Positions 1-11,723 of a DNA stretch of 64,000 nucleotides are shown here, piece after piece. A program made the translations under genes and the position numbers. Every line of letters begins with the position of its first letter. The stretch's first letter is position 1. Source of the DNA: Erpobdella octoculata (Eukaryota > Annelida > Clitellata > Hirudinida > Erpobdellidae); the NCBI GenBank assembly GCA_963978895.1, contig OZ022239.1:15114187-15178186 (forward strand), read 5' to 3'. The notes beneath the pieces are model-generated. The model saw only the letters and a list, made by a program, of their open reading frames with translations. It was not told the origin of the DNA and searched no databases.

Positions 1-1315
1 ACACAACTGACCAGGTGAAGAGTGTGTGGAATCTGTAGCATTAATTATGCCGATCTGTAATGGTTTCGTCAAGGTGGGACGACTTGGTACCAGCAGGTGA
101 GCATAAGATATACACTGAAAGAATTTTAAGAAAAAAAGAAATTAATATTAATACAAATGATCTTCTTACTTCACCGGCTCAGTCTTTAACTATGTCTGGC
201 ATGCTTGATTACATAATTTGATATTACATTAAATTATGTTTTATCAAAATCGACTTTTTGAAAAATTGAAATAAAATTAATGTTATTCTAAAAAAATTTA
301 ACTTTTAATCGAATGCATTGTCATGAGGAGCGAGCATATCTTTCAAATTTCAGCTCAATTGGATGAAGGGAAAGTTAGTTAATTTTCACTTTCAAGGTTT
401 GCAAACATTCAAGCAAGCAAACAATCAAGCAAGACTGGTAGTGAAGTTAATATAAGGGATTCAAACAAACAAACTTAATAAATAACAATAAACAAAAATA
501 AATAACAAACGATGCTGACTGGCTCCTCATTGGACGCAAGAGAGTCAGCAAGTGGAAATATTACTTGACTATCGACGGTCATCACAATGGGTTGTTGGTT
601 CTTGTAAGGTTGTTCCCTATAATGTCACAACAAAGGTAATTTTTAATGATCTTTATATTAAAGTGAAGATGTTATTAAACATGTGATTCCAGTTAGCGTG
701 GAAGTATTACTTAACACGTGCTTCATAGAACCATGGATAAAGAAAGAGGTGTGTCATTAACCGGTCAAAGTATTAGTACAGTAAGCACTAACGTTATCAT
801 TTTTTTAATTAGAAAATTTTCAAAAGCTGTAGCATGATATGATTCTTAAAACAAGTGATCATAAAAAATTAAATTATCCTTTTAAAGGCATTTTTAAAAT
901 AAGTATTAGGGGCTGTGTTGGTCTTGTGAGACGTTTTGGTCTAGTGGTGTGGCCCGGAGTACCCGGGGTCGATTTTTAACTTGCTGTAATAAAACTTCTA
1001 TTGAATGTATCGGATAGCCACGTTGAGCCCGTTTTACAGGCCAAAAAACAAGACCTTTCATAAAGATAAAGCTATGCAAATGCAATTTTAAATAAAACCC
1101 CTTATTAAATCAATGTTTATTTATCTTGGTGTTTCAAGGCATCTACTGCTACATAGATCATCATCACTACTAGAACAGCTTTTGAAAATGTACCAAATTT
1201 TTAAAACTACAGATTTTTACACACTTTTATTTAACTTGATTTCTCTGTCTCTCTGTCTGTGGTCAAATTTTGTGAATTTTAGAAAAGTTAGAACTTTGAA
1301 ACTTTCAGCATAGAC
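1..1315. other. Non-coding, dispersed-repeat sequence
   Basis: No supportable gene. Positions about 306-480 belong to a dispersed family (aatgcattg..atgaggagc..ttcaaatttcagctcaattgg) that recurs at 42958-43110, 43133-43260 and, inverted, at 60190-60303. Positions about 1195-1310 carry the acacacttttatttaacttga plus tctgtctgtctg block that also opens the repeat at 32093. Confidence 0.5.
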
Positions 1316-2590
1316 TTTATTTATTTAATTGTTTAACCAAAAAAGGGTCACAAATGACCACTAGCACAAATTGGTGAACGAAAACATTAAAATGATCAGC
1401 ATTAGTTAGAAATGGCAAAATGATTTAACCACCATGCATAGATGAAATATATATAATTCAATTAAATTATCAGAAACTTCTTCAAATCGGCATCGGAAAC
1501 CCAGGACTTAAAACGACTATGGGTTGTGGAGTTAACAATATGTGGAGCTAAGGAGTTCCAAGGTTTCACGACGCGGCTGGTGAAGAAATGGAGCCTGTGA
1601 GTGGGGGAGCATTTTTCTTGGCGTAGACGAAGGGTGTGACCACAAGTGTGAGACAGCAGGAAATTAGGGAATTCAGGGATGATGAAGTGAGTGAAACTGT
1701 ATAGTATTTTGTGACAAAAGCATAAATCGTTGATAAGTCGTCGATGTTCCAGTGTCTTTAAACCAAGTTTTTGAAGTCTTATCATATAAGGTAGAGTTCG
1801 TAATCCTGGTATAGCCCTTGTGAAAAATCTTTGAACTCGCTCAATCTTTGTTATAAACTGCTTGTTATGTGGGCTCCAGACCGGAGAACAATATTCAAGA
1901 ATTGGACGAACATATGTGCAATACGCTTTGGTCAATATTCGCTTGTCCCTTGGACGAAAGCATTTGAGGATTAGGCGTGTTCTAACAAAGGCCTTGTGAA
2001 TGATTTGGTTGATATGGGCTTTGAAGTTGAGTTCACTTTCGACGATGACACCTAGATCGCGTACATTGTCTGTGGAGGATATGGATCGTGAGCAGATTGA
2101 GTATTTGTTAGGCATAATGCTGTTCATCGTTGTTTTGATGGAAGCTTGGAGGCATTTGTCTGGGGCCAATTGTAATTGCCATTTTTTGCTCCATAACACC
2201 AACTTGTCAATAGCAGTTTGAAGGGAAGAGCTGTGAGGGGATGATGATGATGGGTAAAGCTTGATATCGTCTGCGAATAGTTTGTATTTTACAGAGTTGT
2301 CTGTAAATGCGTCTACAACAAGTTTATATAAACAAGGAAAAGCGTAGGCCCAAGCACACTCCCTTGAGGTACACCACTTGTCACATCTCTACTGTGGGAT
2401 AATTGGTCATTCACCTTGACAGCCTGAACCCGGTTCGCCAAAAACTTCATTATCCACAAGAACAGGTTGCCTGAAATTCCGTAAGCTTGAAGATTTTTCA
2501 GTAATTTAGGGTGGGGCACTGAATCAAAAGCTTTTTTGAAGTCCATGCTGACTGGGAGACATGCCAAAACATTATTCAATCATTTCTGAA
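1316..2590 (-). mobile_element. LINE relic, CR1/Jockey-like, RT domain to 3' end
   Basis: Reading leftwards on the minus strand, the sequence encodes the reverse-transcriptase block DFKKAFDSVPHPKLL (about 2550-2505), then SGVPQGSVLGP (about 2390-2350), then FADD (about 2270). After these comes the thumb and C-terminal segment (YVRPILEYCSPVWSP, IERVQRFFTRAIP). The frame changes near 2310-2335, so the ORF is broken, and the 5' part (endonuclease) is absent. The 3' end is marked by a short UTR and an (AAAT)-like tail ending near 1316. The same UTR ends the LINE at 26067-27030. This is a dead, 5'-truncated copy. Confidence 0.85.
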
Positions 2591-3589
2591 GCGATTTTTT
2601 TCAAGCTCCTGCCCATAATGATAGAGAGACTATAACAAACATGGAGTGGGTGTAAGAATAAATCGTTGGTGTTACAATCCTTCCATGTCTGCATATACTA
2701 TTAGTAACAGTGAGGTTTACTCCATATGCAAAACTCACAAGGAGCAACTTGGAACAGGCCAATATGGTTTGAGTGACGTTTGATGGACCATTATAGGTGT
2801 GATTAGCTTTGGTGGAGATGAATTTTATCATGACTTTTTTTGTGAAAAAGATATGTGCTTTGCAAGCAGTCCATGATGGTGGAACAAATATGGAGATTAC
2901 CTGCAACAATGTGATTCGATAAAAAATTCTGTCTCAATGTCACATTCTAGTTTCGGTAAATGATGTGTTTTTATGTGCATTTCAGCAAATTTATTTTAAT
3001 TGCAGTTTAACTGGTAAGTGTCAGCCAGTGTGAACTATAGCAGAAACAATGTGAGCTAAAAATATGATTAAACAAACAAGCACTAAAAGTCAATAATCAG
3101 TAATCATTCGATATTATGTGGTTGATTATCGGCCAATGCTTTATTGATGCAGCTCCAGTTATTACCATTCAAATATTGTTGAAAGCCTTTAACTTTGTTT
3201 AAATTTTAAAAAATATCTTTACATACATTGAGTTTCATATAAGCTCATCTTAACATTGAGTTAGGAACAAAAACAAGTAAAAAATATCACCTGAAGCTGG
3301 TCGAATGCTTGTAAGGAATGTTTGAAAATATCACAAATGGAGACTTTCTCATCGACCTCATCACAACGACACTGAATATTTATTAAATGAAAAAAAAAAC
3401 AATATAAAGTTTCAACCAATTTTGTAGAGTCAAGATATGAAATTATTCAGTTTCTTTTAATTCTCCAAAAAATCAGTTGAGCTGTAAAATAATCTTTAAA
3501 TCAAAAAGTTAAAACATACTAGGCACTTTATTTTTCAACCAGATTTAAAATCACAATCATTACCATCACAATATAATAATAGTTATTTG
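2591..3589. other. Non-coding, no recognised feature
   Basis: AT-rich DNA. A 102-codon open frame on the minus strand (2601-2909) shows no recognised domain and I do not support it as a gene. Confidence 0.4.
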
Positions 3590-3740
3590 GGTACTGGTGG
3601 TATAGCAGTGAAGACTTAACCAGCAAACTGAAAGATTAGTGGTTCGAATACCGTTGGTGTCAACAGCACCAGTGTGTATAAGTGCCTTAAATGTTGCCTT
3701 AGTTCTTAGTGTAAAATGGCCTCATGCATGAAAAAACAAA
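3590..3740 (+). mobile_element. tRNA-derived SINE, likely
   Basis: The head contains tggtatagcagtgaag (A-box-like) and about 30 nt later gtggttcgaataccg (B-box GGTTCGAAT), spaced as in a pol III tRNA promoter. An unrelated body follows, ending in an A-rich stretch near 3730-3740. The overall layout is that of a tRNA-derived SINE; the cloverleaf is not intact enough for a tRNA gene. Confidence 0.55.
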
Positions 3741-4740
3741 AAGTCAATTATAAGAAAATGGTGCCTCTGTAATCTCATGAGCATGAATAATCAAAAATAA
3801 TAATAAAAAAACATGTTTGAACCGTCGCTTGAGAATGTTTCCAAACTTGTTTTGCTTGTGCAGAGAAAAATTTGAATTCTTGTAGCTGACCTGCGATGAT
3901 CGAGTTTTGCTGAACGAGTACTCGGAGCTGGTGGAGCTGAGGGGGGAGTGACGCCCGGACAGGTGGGATGCGGAAGCTTTTATTCAAAACGATTAGTTTT
4001 AAAGAACTAAATATCAATACTGAAACAGTTTCTGAATATTAGAAAACACATTCTATATTATTATATGTAAATAATCATGAATTCAATTAAGCCTTTTAAA
4101 TGTCAGTCCTGTTCATTAATTAGGGGCTAACTAGTATGTAAGTCATCCCCATACTATCAAATTGATATCTTTTAAAACAAATTAGCAAAGTTAGCAGTAC
4201 TGCTGGAATCCCCAACTTTATACATAAACTTTTACTGTGTGTTTGCTATAATGCTTTGAAAAAATAATTAAAAACAAAATATAATAATATTGAAAAATGA
4301 TTTTTAATAGAAATCTAACGACCCATGGCGCAATGCAATATTCCATCAAACACAAATATTGTGGAACATTAAACACACTATATTTTAGCATGTTCCAAGT
4401 TCCATACATTACATTAATAAACTGTTTTACAAATTAGCTTTCAACTAAAAGTTTAACAAAATTGATTAGTTGAAAAGTAATTAAAGTTTAACTACTTTTT
4501 TCAGTTGGGTTAAAACATCACCAGTTAATATAAAATTTACCTATAATATAAAACTTACCTATAATATAAAACTTACCTATAATATAAAACTTACCTATAA
4601 TCTCACAATTGTTCGTCTTCTCAGGAGTAAGTCGAGGATCTTCCGACATGGACACAGAGGCAAAAAAACGTCGTTTCCATGACAATCTTGAATGCTCATG
4701 TATTGTCACTCCCCGTGTTTGGCTGCATTTTATAAATAAA
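3741..4740. repeat. Non-coding stretch with an 18-bp tandem repeat
   Basis: No gene seen. At about 4527-4606 the 18-bp unit tataatataaaacttacc is repeated four times, the first copy slightly diverged. A short minus-strand frame just beyond it (4610-4709) could be an exon fragment but has no recognisable homology. Confidence 0.6.
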
Positions 4741-4749
4741 TATATTTCA

Positions 4750-4922
4750 TTTTTTTTTTTTTTAAGGTTAGTGAAAGGAGTTGTTAACCCCGCGAGACAC
4801 TCAACCTGAGCAATGCGTGTAAACTCCTGGCTTAAGGGAGCTACGATGGTGACGCCAGTGAGATTCGAACCACCGACCTACAAGGTGACAGGCGAACGCT
4901 TTACCGCTTAGCCACCACCCAT
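4750..4922 (-). mobile_element. tRNA-derived SINE with poly(A) tail
   Basis: On the minus strand the head reads ggtggctaagcggtaaagcg (A box TGGCTAAGCGG) and, about 30 nt later, gtcggtggttcgaatctcac (B box GGTTCGAATC). The body runs about 90 nt and ends in a poly(A) run, visible on the plus strand as a T tract at 4750-4764. Head, body and tail are all present, so the copy looks close to full length. It abuts a short (TA)n and a Helitron-like 3' end at 4942. Confidence 0.8.
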
Positions 4923-4941
4923 CGGTGGGTATATATATATA

Positions 4942-5190
4942 CTAGCTGACCCAGCAAACGTTGTTTTGCCTTTTAAATTATTTTGGTTTTTTACGAAGAG
5001 TTTAATGTACAAAATTATGACAATTTAAAAAAAATCAATCTCGAAAAGCAATCGAGTGTACAATGCCCGGGGTTTTTGAAAGTTTTTCTATCGTTCTTCT
5101 CTCTTGCTCCCGTTTCCTTCCCCGCTTGCTCTACCTTTCCCGTTTACTATCTCGTTTCCGCTTGTTTTCACGTTCCGCTTATTTAGGTTA
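4942..5190 (-). mobile_element. Helitron-like 3' end and fragment
   Basis: On the minus strand the sequence ends with a hairpin GCAAA-acaacg-TTTGC (4954-4969), 8 nt, then CTAG (4942-4945) next to T, which is the Helitron 3' terminus layout. It abuts a short (TA)n. From about 5066 the sequence resembles the CCCGGGCAACGCCGGG family (cccggggtttttgaaagttttt), so this is probably a chimera of two degenerate elements. Confidence 0.5.
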
Positions 5191-5250
5191 TGATATTTGA
5201 TTAAGTTACTTTTAAAGGGAACGGTACATTTATAACAAAGATAAAAATAA

Positions 5251-5275
5251 CACACACATATATATATAAATTTGT

Positions 5276-5329
<54 letters not shown>
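5251..5329. repeat. (CA)n/(TA)n microsatellite
   Basis: Interrupted CA then TA dinucleotide tract, directly adjoining the left inverted repeat of the MULE. Confidence 0.95.
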
Positions 5330-5331
<2 letters not shown>

Positions 5332-5967
5332 CCCACTTTCGCGACCAAATGCCTCATAGTCGTAATGGGTAAAATTCCGTTGCTCAGAAGCAATTAGAGC
5401 TACCCCACCACACGAAGCCATCTGCCCGGCAAATGCAGTTTGAGACCAGCATTAAGCAACACCACCCCGATACATGTATCAAAGACTGGCACAGCCACTG
5501 TTTATACAACTACTTCTTGCCTTCTCTCTGTTAAACTTATACAGTACCGTGATATCAGTCTGCGGTGTGATATTGTATTGAAGTCGTTCCGCTGTAGTCG
5601 CTAGGGGAGATTTTTATTGATAGTTACCTGCCGCCATAACTTGAAAAGTAACAAATTATCCATACAACGGCTGAGTCGATCCATTTTACATATGCAGTGC
5701 TGAGATATTACACGGTGTCGAGTTGAGTTATATTAGACTGCTATATTACAGAAACAAACTAAATGTTTTGAACAAATAAATAACAACGTGGTTTGATCAA
5801 AACTCAAATGCTCAAAACTTTTCCTAAACGTTGGGTGGGTATGCTTCAAAGTCGACAGAACTTAATTAACATGAACAATTAAAACGTCATTTTTATTTAT
5901 TTATTTTATTGCTAAACTTTAATAAATCAGTTAATTGTTTATGCAGTTGAGGAGAATTAATATTTTT

Positions 5968-8333
5968 TTAATTGAAATTGCTCCACAATTTAGTAAGCTC
6001 TCTTTCAAATTCTATTGTTTCTTTCCTTTGAACTCTTTGAATTTGATTCAGGTTTACAAATTGCTCTTCAATCCTTATCATCCGTGCTTCTTTTTCAAGC
6101 ACGGAGCAAAAAGCGTAGAGGTTGGTGTTGTGGTTTGCCAGTTGTTTTAGACCATTATTCCACCCTTCAAGATCATTGTTGGTTCTAATTTTCAATTGAA
6201 AACAGCACCAGGTAGAAATGGGATAGAACCCAGCCAGCCACGTATTGTGAAAATATTTCATAAACAGCTAAGAAAATGAAATTACTTGAGTTAAAATCAC
6301 CAGCAATGAAAATTTATAATAATTATTAGTACTTACTTTAACTTTTGAACAAACCACGCTACTATTTATTTGCTCAAATACGGTTGGTATTTGATCGACG
6401 GGCATGTAGGCCAAAGCCATGATTTGTTTCCCCAGATCATATGCTGCCTGTTTTGCCCCATATTGAGATTTCTGTTAATAGAAATAAAATTATTTCGACG
6501 TTCAGCCAATATAGTAAAATAAATAATTTTTAACTTCGTAAAACTTACACTTAAATGACGAATAATTGCTTGATTGAAATGAAACAAGCAACCGTTTATA
6601 CAAATAGCGGGAAACACCGCTTTTGCTCCCTTCCAAATTGCTATTTCATAGTCAACTGAAATATGAAATCCAGTTAAAATAAGTTTAAAACATCAAATTA
6701 ATAAATTAAAATGTACCTGTTAAGCTATCAATTTGAAAACTTCTCTCATTTCTCAACACTCGCAAAACTGCTTCGTAATCTGTTGCTCTTTTCTTCGACA
6801 TGATAGCAAATGCAACAGGGACCAGTTTTAACGATTCATTTTCCCCAATGAATGTATGTATAGTCAAAAGCTGGTAAAAAGGTTGTTGCACCACCTTTAA
6901 AATAATTAAATTTCATTTTATATGTGTCTGACTGTTACTCACATTTAAAATATACCTCAAAAGTTGCATCCATATTAAAATTCCTAGAGTTCCTTCCGAT
7001 CTCTAATTGTTTTTCTGTTGCCAGAAGTAGATGGCGCTCCCCTTTGATTCTTATATCCTTTATCAGGAAATTTGCTGGCATATAATAAGTATTTCCGCTT
7101 CCAGACTTGCCGGCTGAGATGGTCTGCTTTGTTGCCGATGCTTGTTAACTAGTCTAGAAGCAGATTTGTTGAATAAGAAAGTAATGGCGATAAAAAAAAA
7201 TAGTTTCACGTTTATGTACTTCTTTAGCGTTGAGAACTTTGGAAGAATTGAAGCATCGGCATTGTGTTCCAACAAGGAATCCATGACAATCTGTTTCGAT
7301 CCAATGTGTGATTGAGCTTTGCCTTTTTCGATCATTGCAGTCCTGATTTTTTTTGCTCTGGGATGGATTGATTCGGTATGCAAGTATGGGGCTGTGTACA
7401 ATTGTAATGGAAACCGGTTTGAACAACTCTTCCTCTGCATGCTGCTAAAAACACTAACAATTAGCATGTTCGAATGTTTATTCTGAGTTAATATAAATGA
7501 CTTACTTTTACTACTTTCAGTGTCTTTAGAAGATTTTGATCGATGGGCACACGTCCAAAATACTTTGTTGTTTTTTATGTCTTTTTTCTCAACAATTAGC
7601 GCATATCCACGCGAATCATACAGCATGTCTTTGCCGCGTGTTGTAGCGTTTTCAAGAATTGAGAACATGGGTTTATCATCATCAGAGTCTTAGAATCGAC
7701 GCAAATTACATATATTAAAATAAATTACTGTTTGGCTGTAATATTTTATAAACTGTTCAAAATCGTTTGTATTTACCTTTGTCGCTTTTTAGTTCATTTT
7801 TATTTCCGCCATTGTCTTCAAATTCTTCTTCAGTGCTGTAACACTTCAACCCATCTTAAAGAAAATATGTTGTTTATTGCAATATTGAAACAAGTACAAA
7901 TAATTAGGTTTTATAATGGCATAAGTTAGTAGGTATTTACCGTCGCTATCATAAACACACACTAGTTCATTTTGGTTAGCTTGTGTTTCTTCTTTTAACT
8001 CCTTGTTTTCTTTTCCAGCACAATCTTCTTTTTTTCAACATCAATTTCTTCCAACTCGCCTATAGAAAAAGTCGTAATTGGTATCATGAAAAACTTATCA
8101 ATCAAAGAAACTTTCGAGCTCACCTTCGCTGTCAGAAATAATTATTATATCGTTAATCTGAACTTTGTTGTCTTTTATTTCTTTTTTTTGGCTTTCAATT
8201 ACCATTCCTATATCAAAATAATATTTGTTGTTCTATTAATCCAATATAAATTATCCAAAAAACAAATTCAACAAACCATTGTACTTCTCAGAAAGGAAAA
8301 CTTTGTCAAACGCTTTTCCCTTGTTTTTAAGAA
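5968..8333 (-). CDS. FLYWCH/MULE transposase-like multi-exon gene, with frame breaks
   Basis: Eleven exons with GT-AG borders: 8277-8333, 8124-8207, 7941-8059, 7777-7854, 7506-7688, 7220-7444, 6956-7153, 6717-6894, 6549-6655, 6337-6471, 5968-6267 (stop). The 5' exons encode a short acidic region including NDIIIISDSEG (SUMO-interaction-like) and VYDSD. Next is a FLYWCH finger (RGKDMLYDSRGY, VFWTCAH, then CRGRVVQTG across an intron). The MULE catalytic domain follows: first Asp in NMDATFEVV, second Asp at the DYE start of the 6549-6655 exon with the GCLFHF block, and the Glu in RTNNDLEGWNN. Three apparent one-base frame breaks are seen: in an A-run in 7941-8059, in an 8-A run in 7220-7444, and in 6956-7153. 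The first exon may be missing; MVIESQ in 8124-8207 is a possible start. It is either a decaying transposase or a domesticated gene with assembly indels. Confidence 0.75.
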
Positions 8334-8819
8334 CTAAAACATTTTCGAAAATTAACCAGTGTTTTTATATATAAAAACCACTACTTAACATATCTCAATA
8401 ATACACACCTGCTAGCCATTTCAACAACTGAACCGCATCGACAATAACACTCGATGGCCCCTAGGGTAATGCAAGGTTACCCGGCATTTCCCGGTTTTTG
8501 AACAATTTTTCTCGTTTTTGGAGCGTTACACATTGAGATTGTGTAACTATTCAATAAAATTTCAGTATTATATAAATTCACACTTTCCAGCATATTAAAA
8601 AAACATTAATGCCAGATGCCAGCGTCATGGTCTGGAAATTTGTTATCCACATTTAGTAGGAATTTGGTAAACAAACTGGAATCGCTACTGCGAGCAACTA
8701 CATTATAAAAGATGTTTTAAAAGTAGATCTTTTCTTACAAAAATTCGAACAAACCTTCCCTATCTTGAAGTTAGTACCTTCCAAAATGGTAATACAAGAA
8801 CATACGCTTTTTTGCTATT

Positions 8820-8902
8820 TGCACAACGGTCACATATTATTATTATTATTATTATTATTATTGTTCTTGCTATTATTATTGTTATTATTATTATTATTAT
8901 GA
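8820..8902. repeat. (TTA)n microsatellite
   Basis: Trinucleotide att/tta run with a few interruptions, between the MULE gene and its right inverted repeat. Confidence 0.9.
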
Positions 8903-9317
8903 TTATGTTATTGAGTGGTTATAAAAAAATTGCCTTCCTCTATTGATTGTAATGAAAACTTTGCTCCATCGAAAACGACTCCAATCCATTGCGACACCGC
9001 AGACGGATATAACGGTTCTGTATAAGTATAACGCAAGAAGTTGTTGTATAGACATTAGCGGTGCCACAGTTTGTAATACATGTATCCGGGTGGTGTTGCT
9101 TTATGCTGGTCTCCAACTGCATTCGCCGGGCGGATGGCTTCGTGTGGTGGGGTAGTTCTAGTTGCTTCTGAGCAACGGAATTTTACCCCTCACGACTATG
9201 AAGCTATTGGCCGCGAAAATAGGCAATTGTGTCGCGCTCCAGGCCGACTCGCCGCAACAATGGCATTTTTGGCGGTGACGAAATGGCTTTCGCAACTACT
9301 TGGGCAGTATTCCCCTA

Positions 9318-9318
9318 G

Positions 9319-9405
<87 letters not shown>
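9318..9405. repeat. (CA)n then (TA)n microsatellite
   Basis: A CA tract (9327-9350) passes directly into a TA tract (to 9405), at the outer edge of the right MULE repeat. Confidence 0.95.
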
Positions 9406-9407
<2 letters not shown>

Positions 9408-10267
9408 TTTGAATCTCCATTTTGCTTATAAGAATTTTTTCATAACGAATAATTTAAACACTAAATAAATGAGTTGTATTAGTAAATTTAAACTGAAATA
9501 TGTATTACAAAACTAATAGAAAAAGAACATTTGAATATAAAAAAAAAACATTAATTCATAATGTTTCTACATAAAAGCAAATATATTTTATAGTTTGGTA
9601 GATTTTGGAAGTTAATAAAGAATAAATAACTATTTATAAAAATTAAATTTTTGATTCTATCCACCATCTTACTTTTTACAAATGTTTTAATATTTCTCTC
9701 ATTGATAATTCTATAATAACAATATATCGTGTAGTAATTCTTCTAAATAATTGCCCTTTTTTATAATTCACATAATGTCTGTTTTTATTTATAACCATAG
9801 TATTAGATAATATTATTATAGTTACTAACTTCATACTCACCTTTGTTTTTCTATCTGCATTTTATTTCTTATTTTATGCTATTATTTTCTTTTAATGTTT
9901 TAAAAATTAATTTTTAATATTTCTTTTCCAAAATATAATAATTTTCTTCATTTAATTTGTTTAAATAGTTATTTATTCTTTTAGAATATATAAATATATG
10001 TATAGACATATATTTATTTATGTATATGTATAAACACATCTATGTTTATATATCTATTTATACTTTATTTCAGCCATATGTAAACAAACTCCCGGTACCA
10101 TCACTTCTGGACAAGTGCCAAAAATACAAGTAATTTTCAATTATGACATGACCACATGCTTGTGCTCAGTGAATGCAATATTAGTGCACTGTCAATATCC
10201 CCAAACATCGTTCATATTTACATAAAATGACACAAACTCAAAAACTTGAATAAAATAATAATCTCAC
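9406..10267. other. Very AT-rich non-coding DNA (putative intron of the CABLES-like gene)
   Basis: No ORF or repeat recognised. If the exon at 10268-10680 is real, this stretch is the start of its first intron. Confidence 0.4.
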
Positions 10268-10680
10268 TTGACAGTGAGGTCGTTAGCTGACACTTGGTCA
10301 GTGCCCTCAGTATTCCCAGCATCAGAATCCAAGCTTTCACTTTGATATCCAACCCTTCCTCCATCATCAATAAAAACCACCCTCAAATCTCCTTCTCCTG
10401 CAACTGAAAATCCTCCCTCCTGGTCACTTTTCCGGATACGTTGAAACTGTTTATCTTTTTTAGAATCAACTACTATCTTTTCCTCTTGTTCATGGCTATT
10501 CTCCTCAAAAGGAACCAACTTGGACAGTTGTTGTTGATTGACCAGTCCTAGTCTACCATAATTTGTGTCCCTGTGAGTGCCATCTAACGAAATATTCGAA
10601 AGAAAAGATCGTGCATCTACCAGCAAGCGGTGGCGTTCGCGGTCAGCCTGGTAACTTGCAGCCATTTGTGCTGTTACCAA
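10268..10680 (-). CDS. First coding exon, CABLES-like protein (partial)
   Basis: The minus-strand ATG at 10680 opens a clean frame, GC-richer than its surroundings. It begins MVTAQMAASYQADRERHRLL and reaches ARSFLSNISLDGTHRD at residues about 23-38. The xxFLxNISLDGx motif follows a basic stretch as at the N-terminus of CABLES1/2 (Cdk5/Abl-binding, cyclin-box proteins), from family knowledge. The rest is polar and acidic. The frame would stop just after LTVK, but a consensus donor (CAA|gtgaga, 10267-10266) precedes that stop in phase 2, so I read this as an exon with an intron to the left. The cyclin-box exons were not found in the remaining 10 kb, so they would lie before base 1. It could also be an unrelated protein sharing a short motif. 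Confidence 0.55.
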
Positions 10681-11723
10681 CTAACAACTAATACGGAGGC
10701 ATAATGAGCACAACACTGGCTTGCATTTCAAAATATTACGGCTTTACGACTCGATTCAAACGTATTCTTGCGGTGGCAAAGAGGTGGTGACTCAAAGACC
10801 AGAACTAGCAAGACTAAACGACTAGAGCCTAGTTGCTAAGAATAAATTTTTATTTTTAAATATTTCCACAGATTTATTTTTACATACTGTGGGACTTCAA
10901 AGCGGAAATAATAACTCGTTAAGAACGCTAAGACGACAGCTAGCCTCGATCTTCAGAGTGATACTTCTAGTAGAAATTTGATATTTAATTCTTTTTAATA
11001 TTCAGTCAAACAAAGAAGCCATCAGCGAAATCTGTCCGCTTTCAGCTAAAAAAAAACAACAAAAAACTAAAAGTGAAACAGAGTCGTAGTCACTAGTCAT
11101 AAAATAGCAATGGCGTGACTGGCAAGCCATTTTTTCATAGCTAAAATTTTCTTTGATGTTCGTAAGCATAGATATATATGTTCGTAAGTGACTACCTAAG
11201 TGACCTAAATTTAATATAAACAATGTTTGGGAAATTCCGCCAAACCAACGAATTTTTTATATCAGTGTTTCTAAAGTAAAAAAAAAAGAATTAATTGAAT
11301 AATTGCTTTAGAAACGCATATCTACATGTTTTAAAGGAGCGAACGAGTATACAGGACGCCTGGCTGATCGGCTTTGTGGTCACCACTGGTGGATCCAGGG
11401 AGGTGGGCCAACCGGGCCACCTATCCTCTGTTAACTTGCAGGGAGCCAATACGGCCAACCTATTTCAGCGAGTTGAAAAAAAAAAGACGCTAAAAAAGTT
11501 AGGAAGTCAAAAACTAGGCTGCCACATTAAAAAAAAGAATGAGAAGAGGCTGTCAGAAAAAACTACATGCCCCTATAGAGCTTGAAAGAGCTCAAGTGGT
11601 GCTTTAATGTGCATTAACAAAACTCATTTTAAGTCGTGACGGATAGCAAGTTTTATTTTGACTCAAACACGAAGCGAGTTTACATTTTATTGCTGGCGGA
11701 TCCAGGGGTAGGGGTAAAAATAA
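10681..11723. other. Region upstream of the CABLES-like exon; no gene
   Basis: It probably contains that gene's promoter (minus strand), but no core promoter motif is distinctive. At about 11380-11470 and 11690-11715 it carries ggatccagg-type sequence typical of decayed DNA-transposon ends (compare 17992 and 55560). Confidence 0.4.

Larger units (their letters stand above)
5330..9230 (-). mobile_element. Mutator-like element (MULE) with long inverted repeats
   Basis: A MULE/FLYWCH transposase gene (5968-8333, minus) lies between two diverged inverted copies of one sequence. The left copy is about 5330-5605. The right copy is about 8943-9213 and reads the same on the minus strand (both contain ttccgttgctcagaagcaa, ccaccacacgaagccatc, gatacatgtat). 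Arms of roughly 265-275 bp flanking a MULE gene fit the long terminal inverted repeats of this superfamily. The right arm may extend outward to about 9320, whereas the left is cut by (TA)n. I could not define the 8-10 bp target duplication. The same repeat could also be an unrelated dispersed family inserted twice. Confidence 0.55.

Noticed and set aside
2601..2909. 102-codon minus-strand frame
   Set aside because: No recognised motif, atypical composition and no splice or start context; adjacent to a dead LINE.
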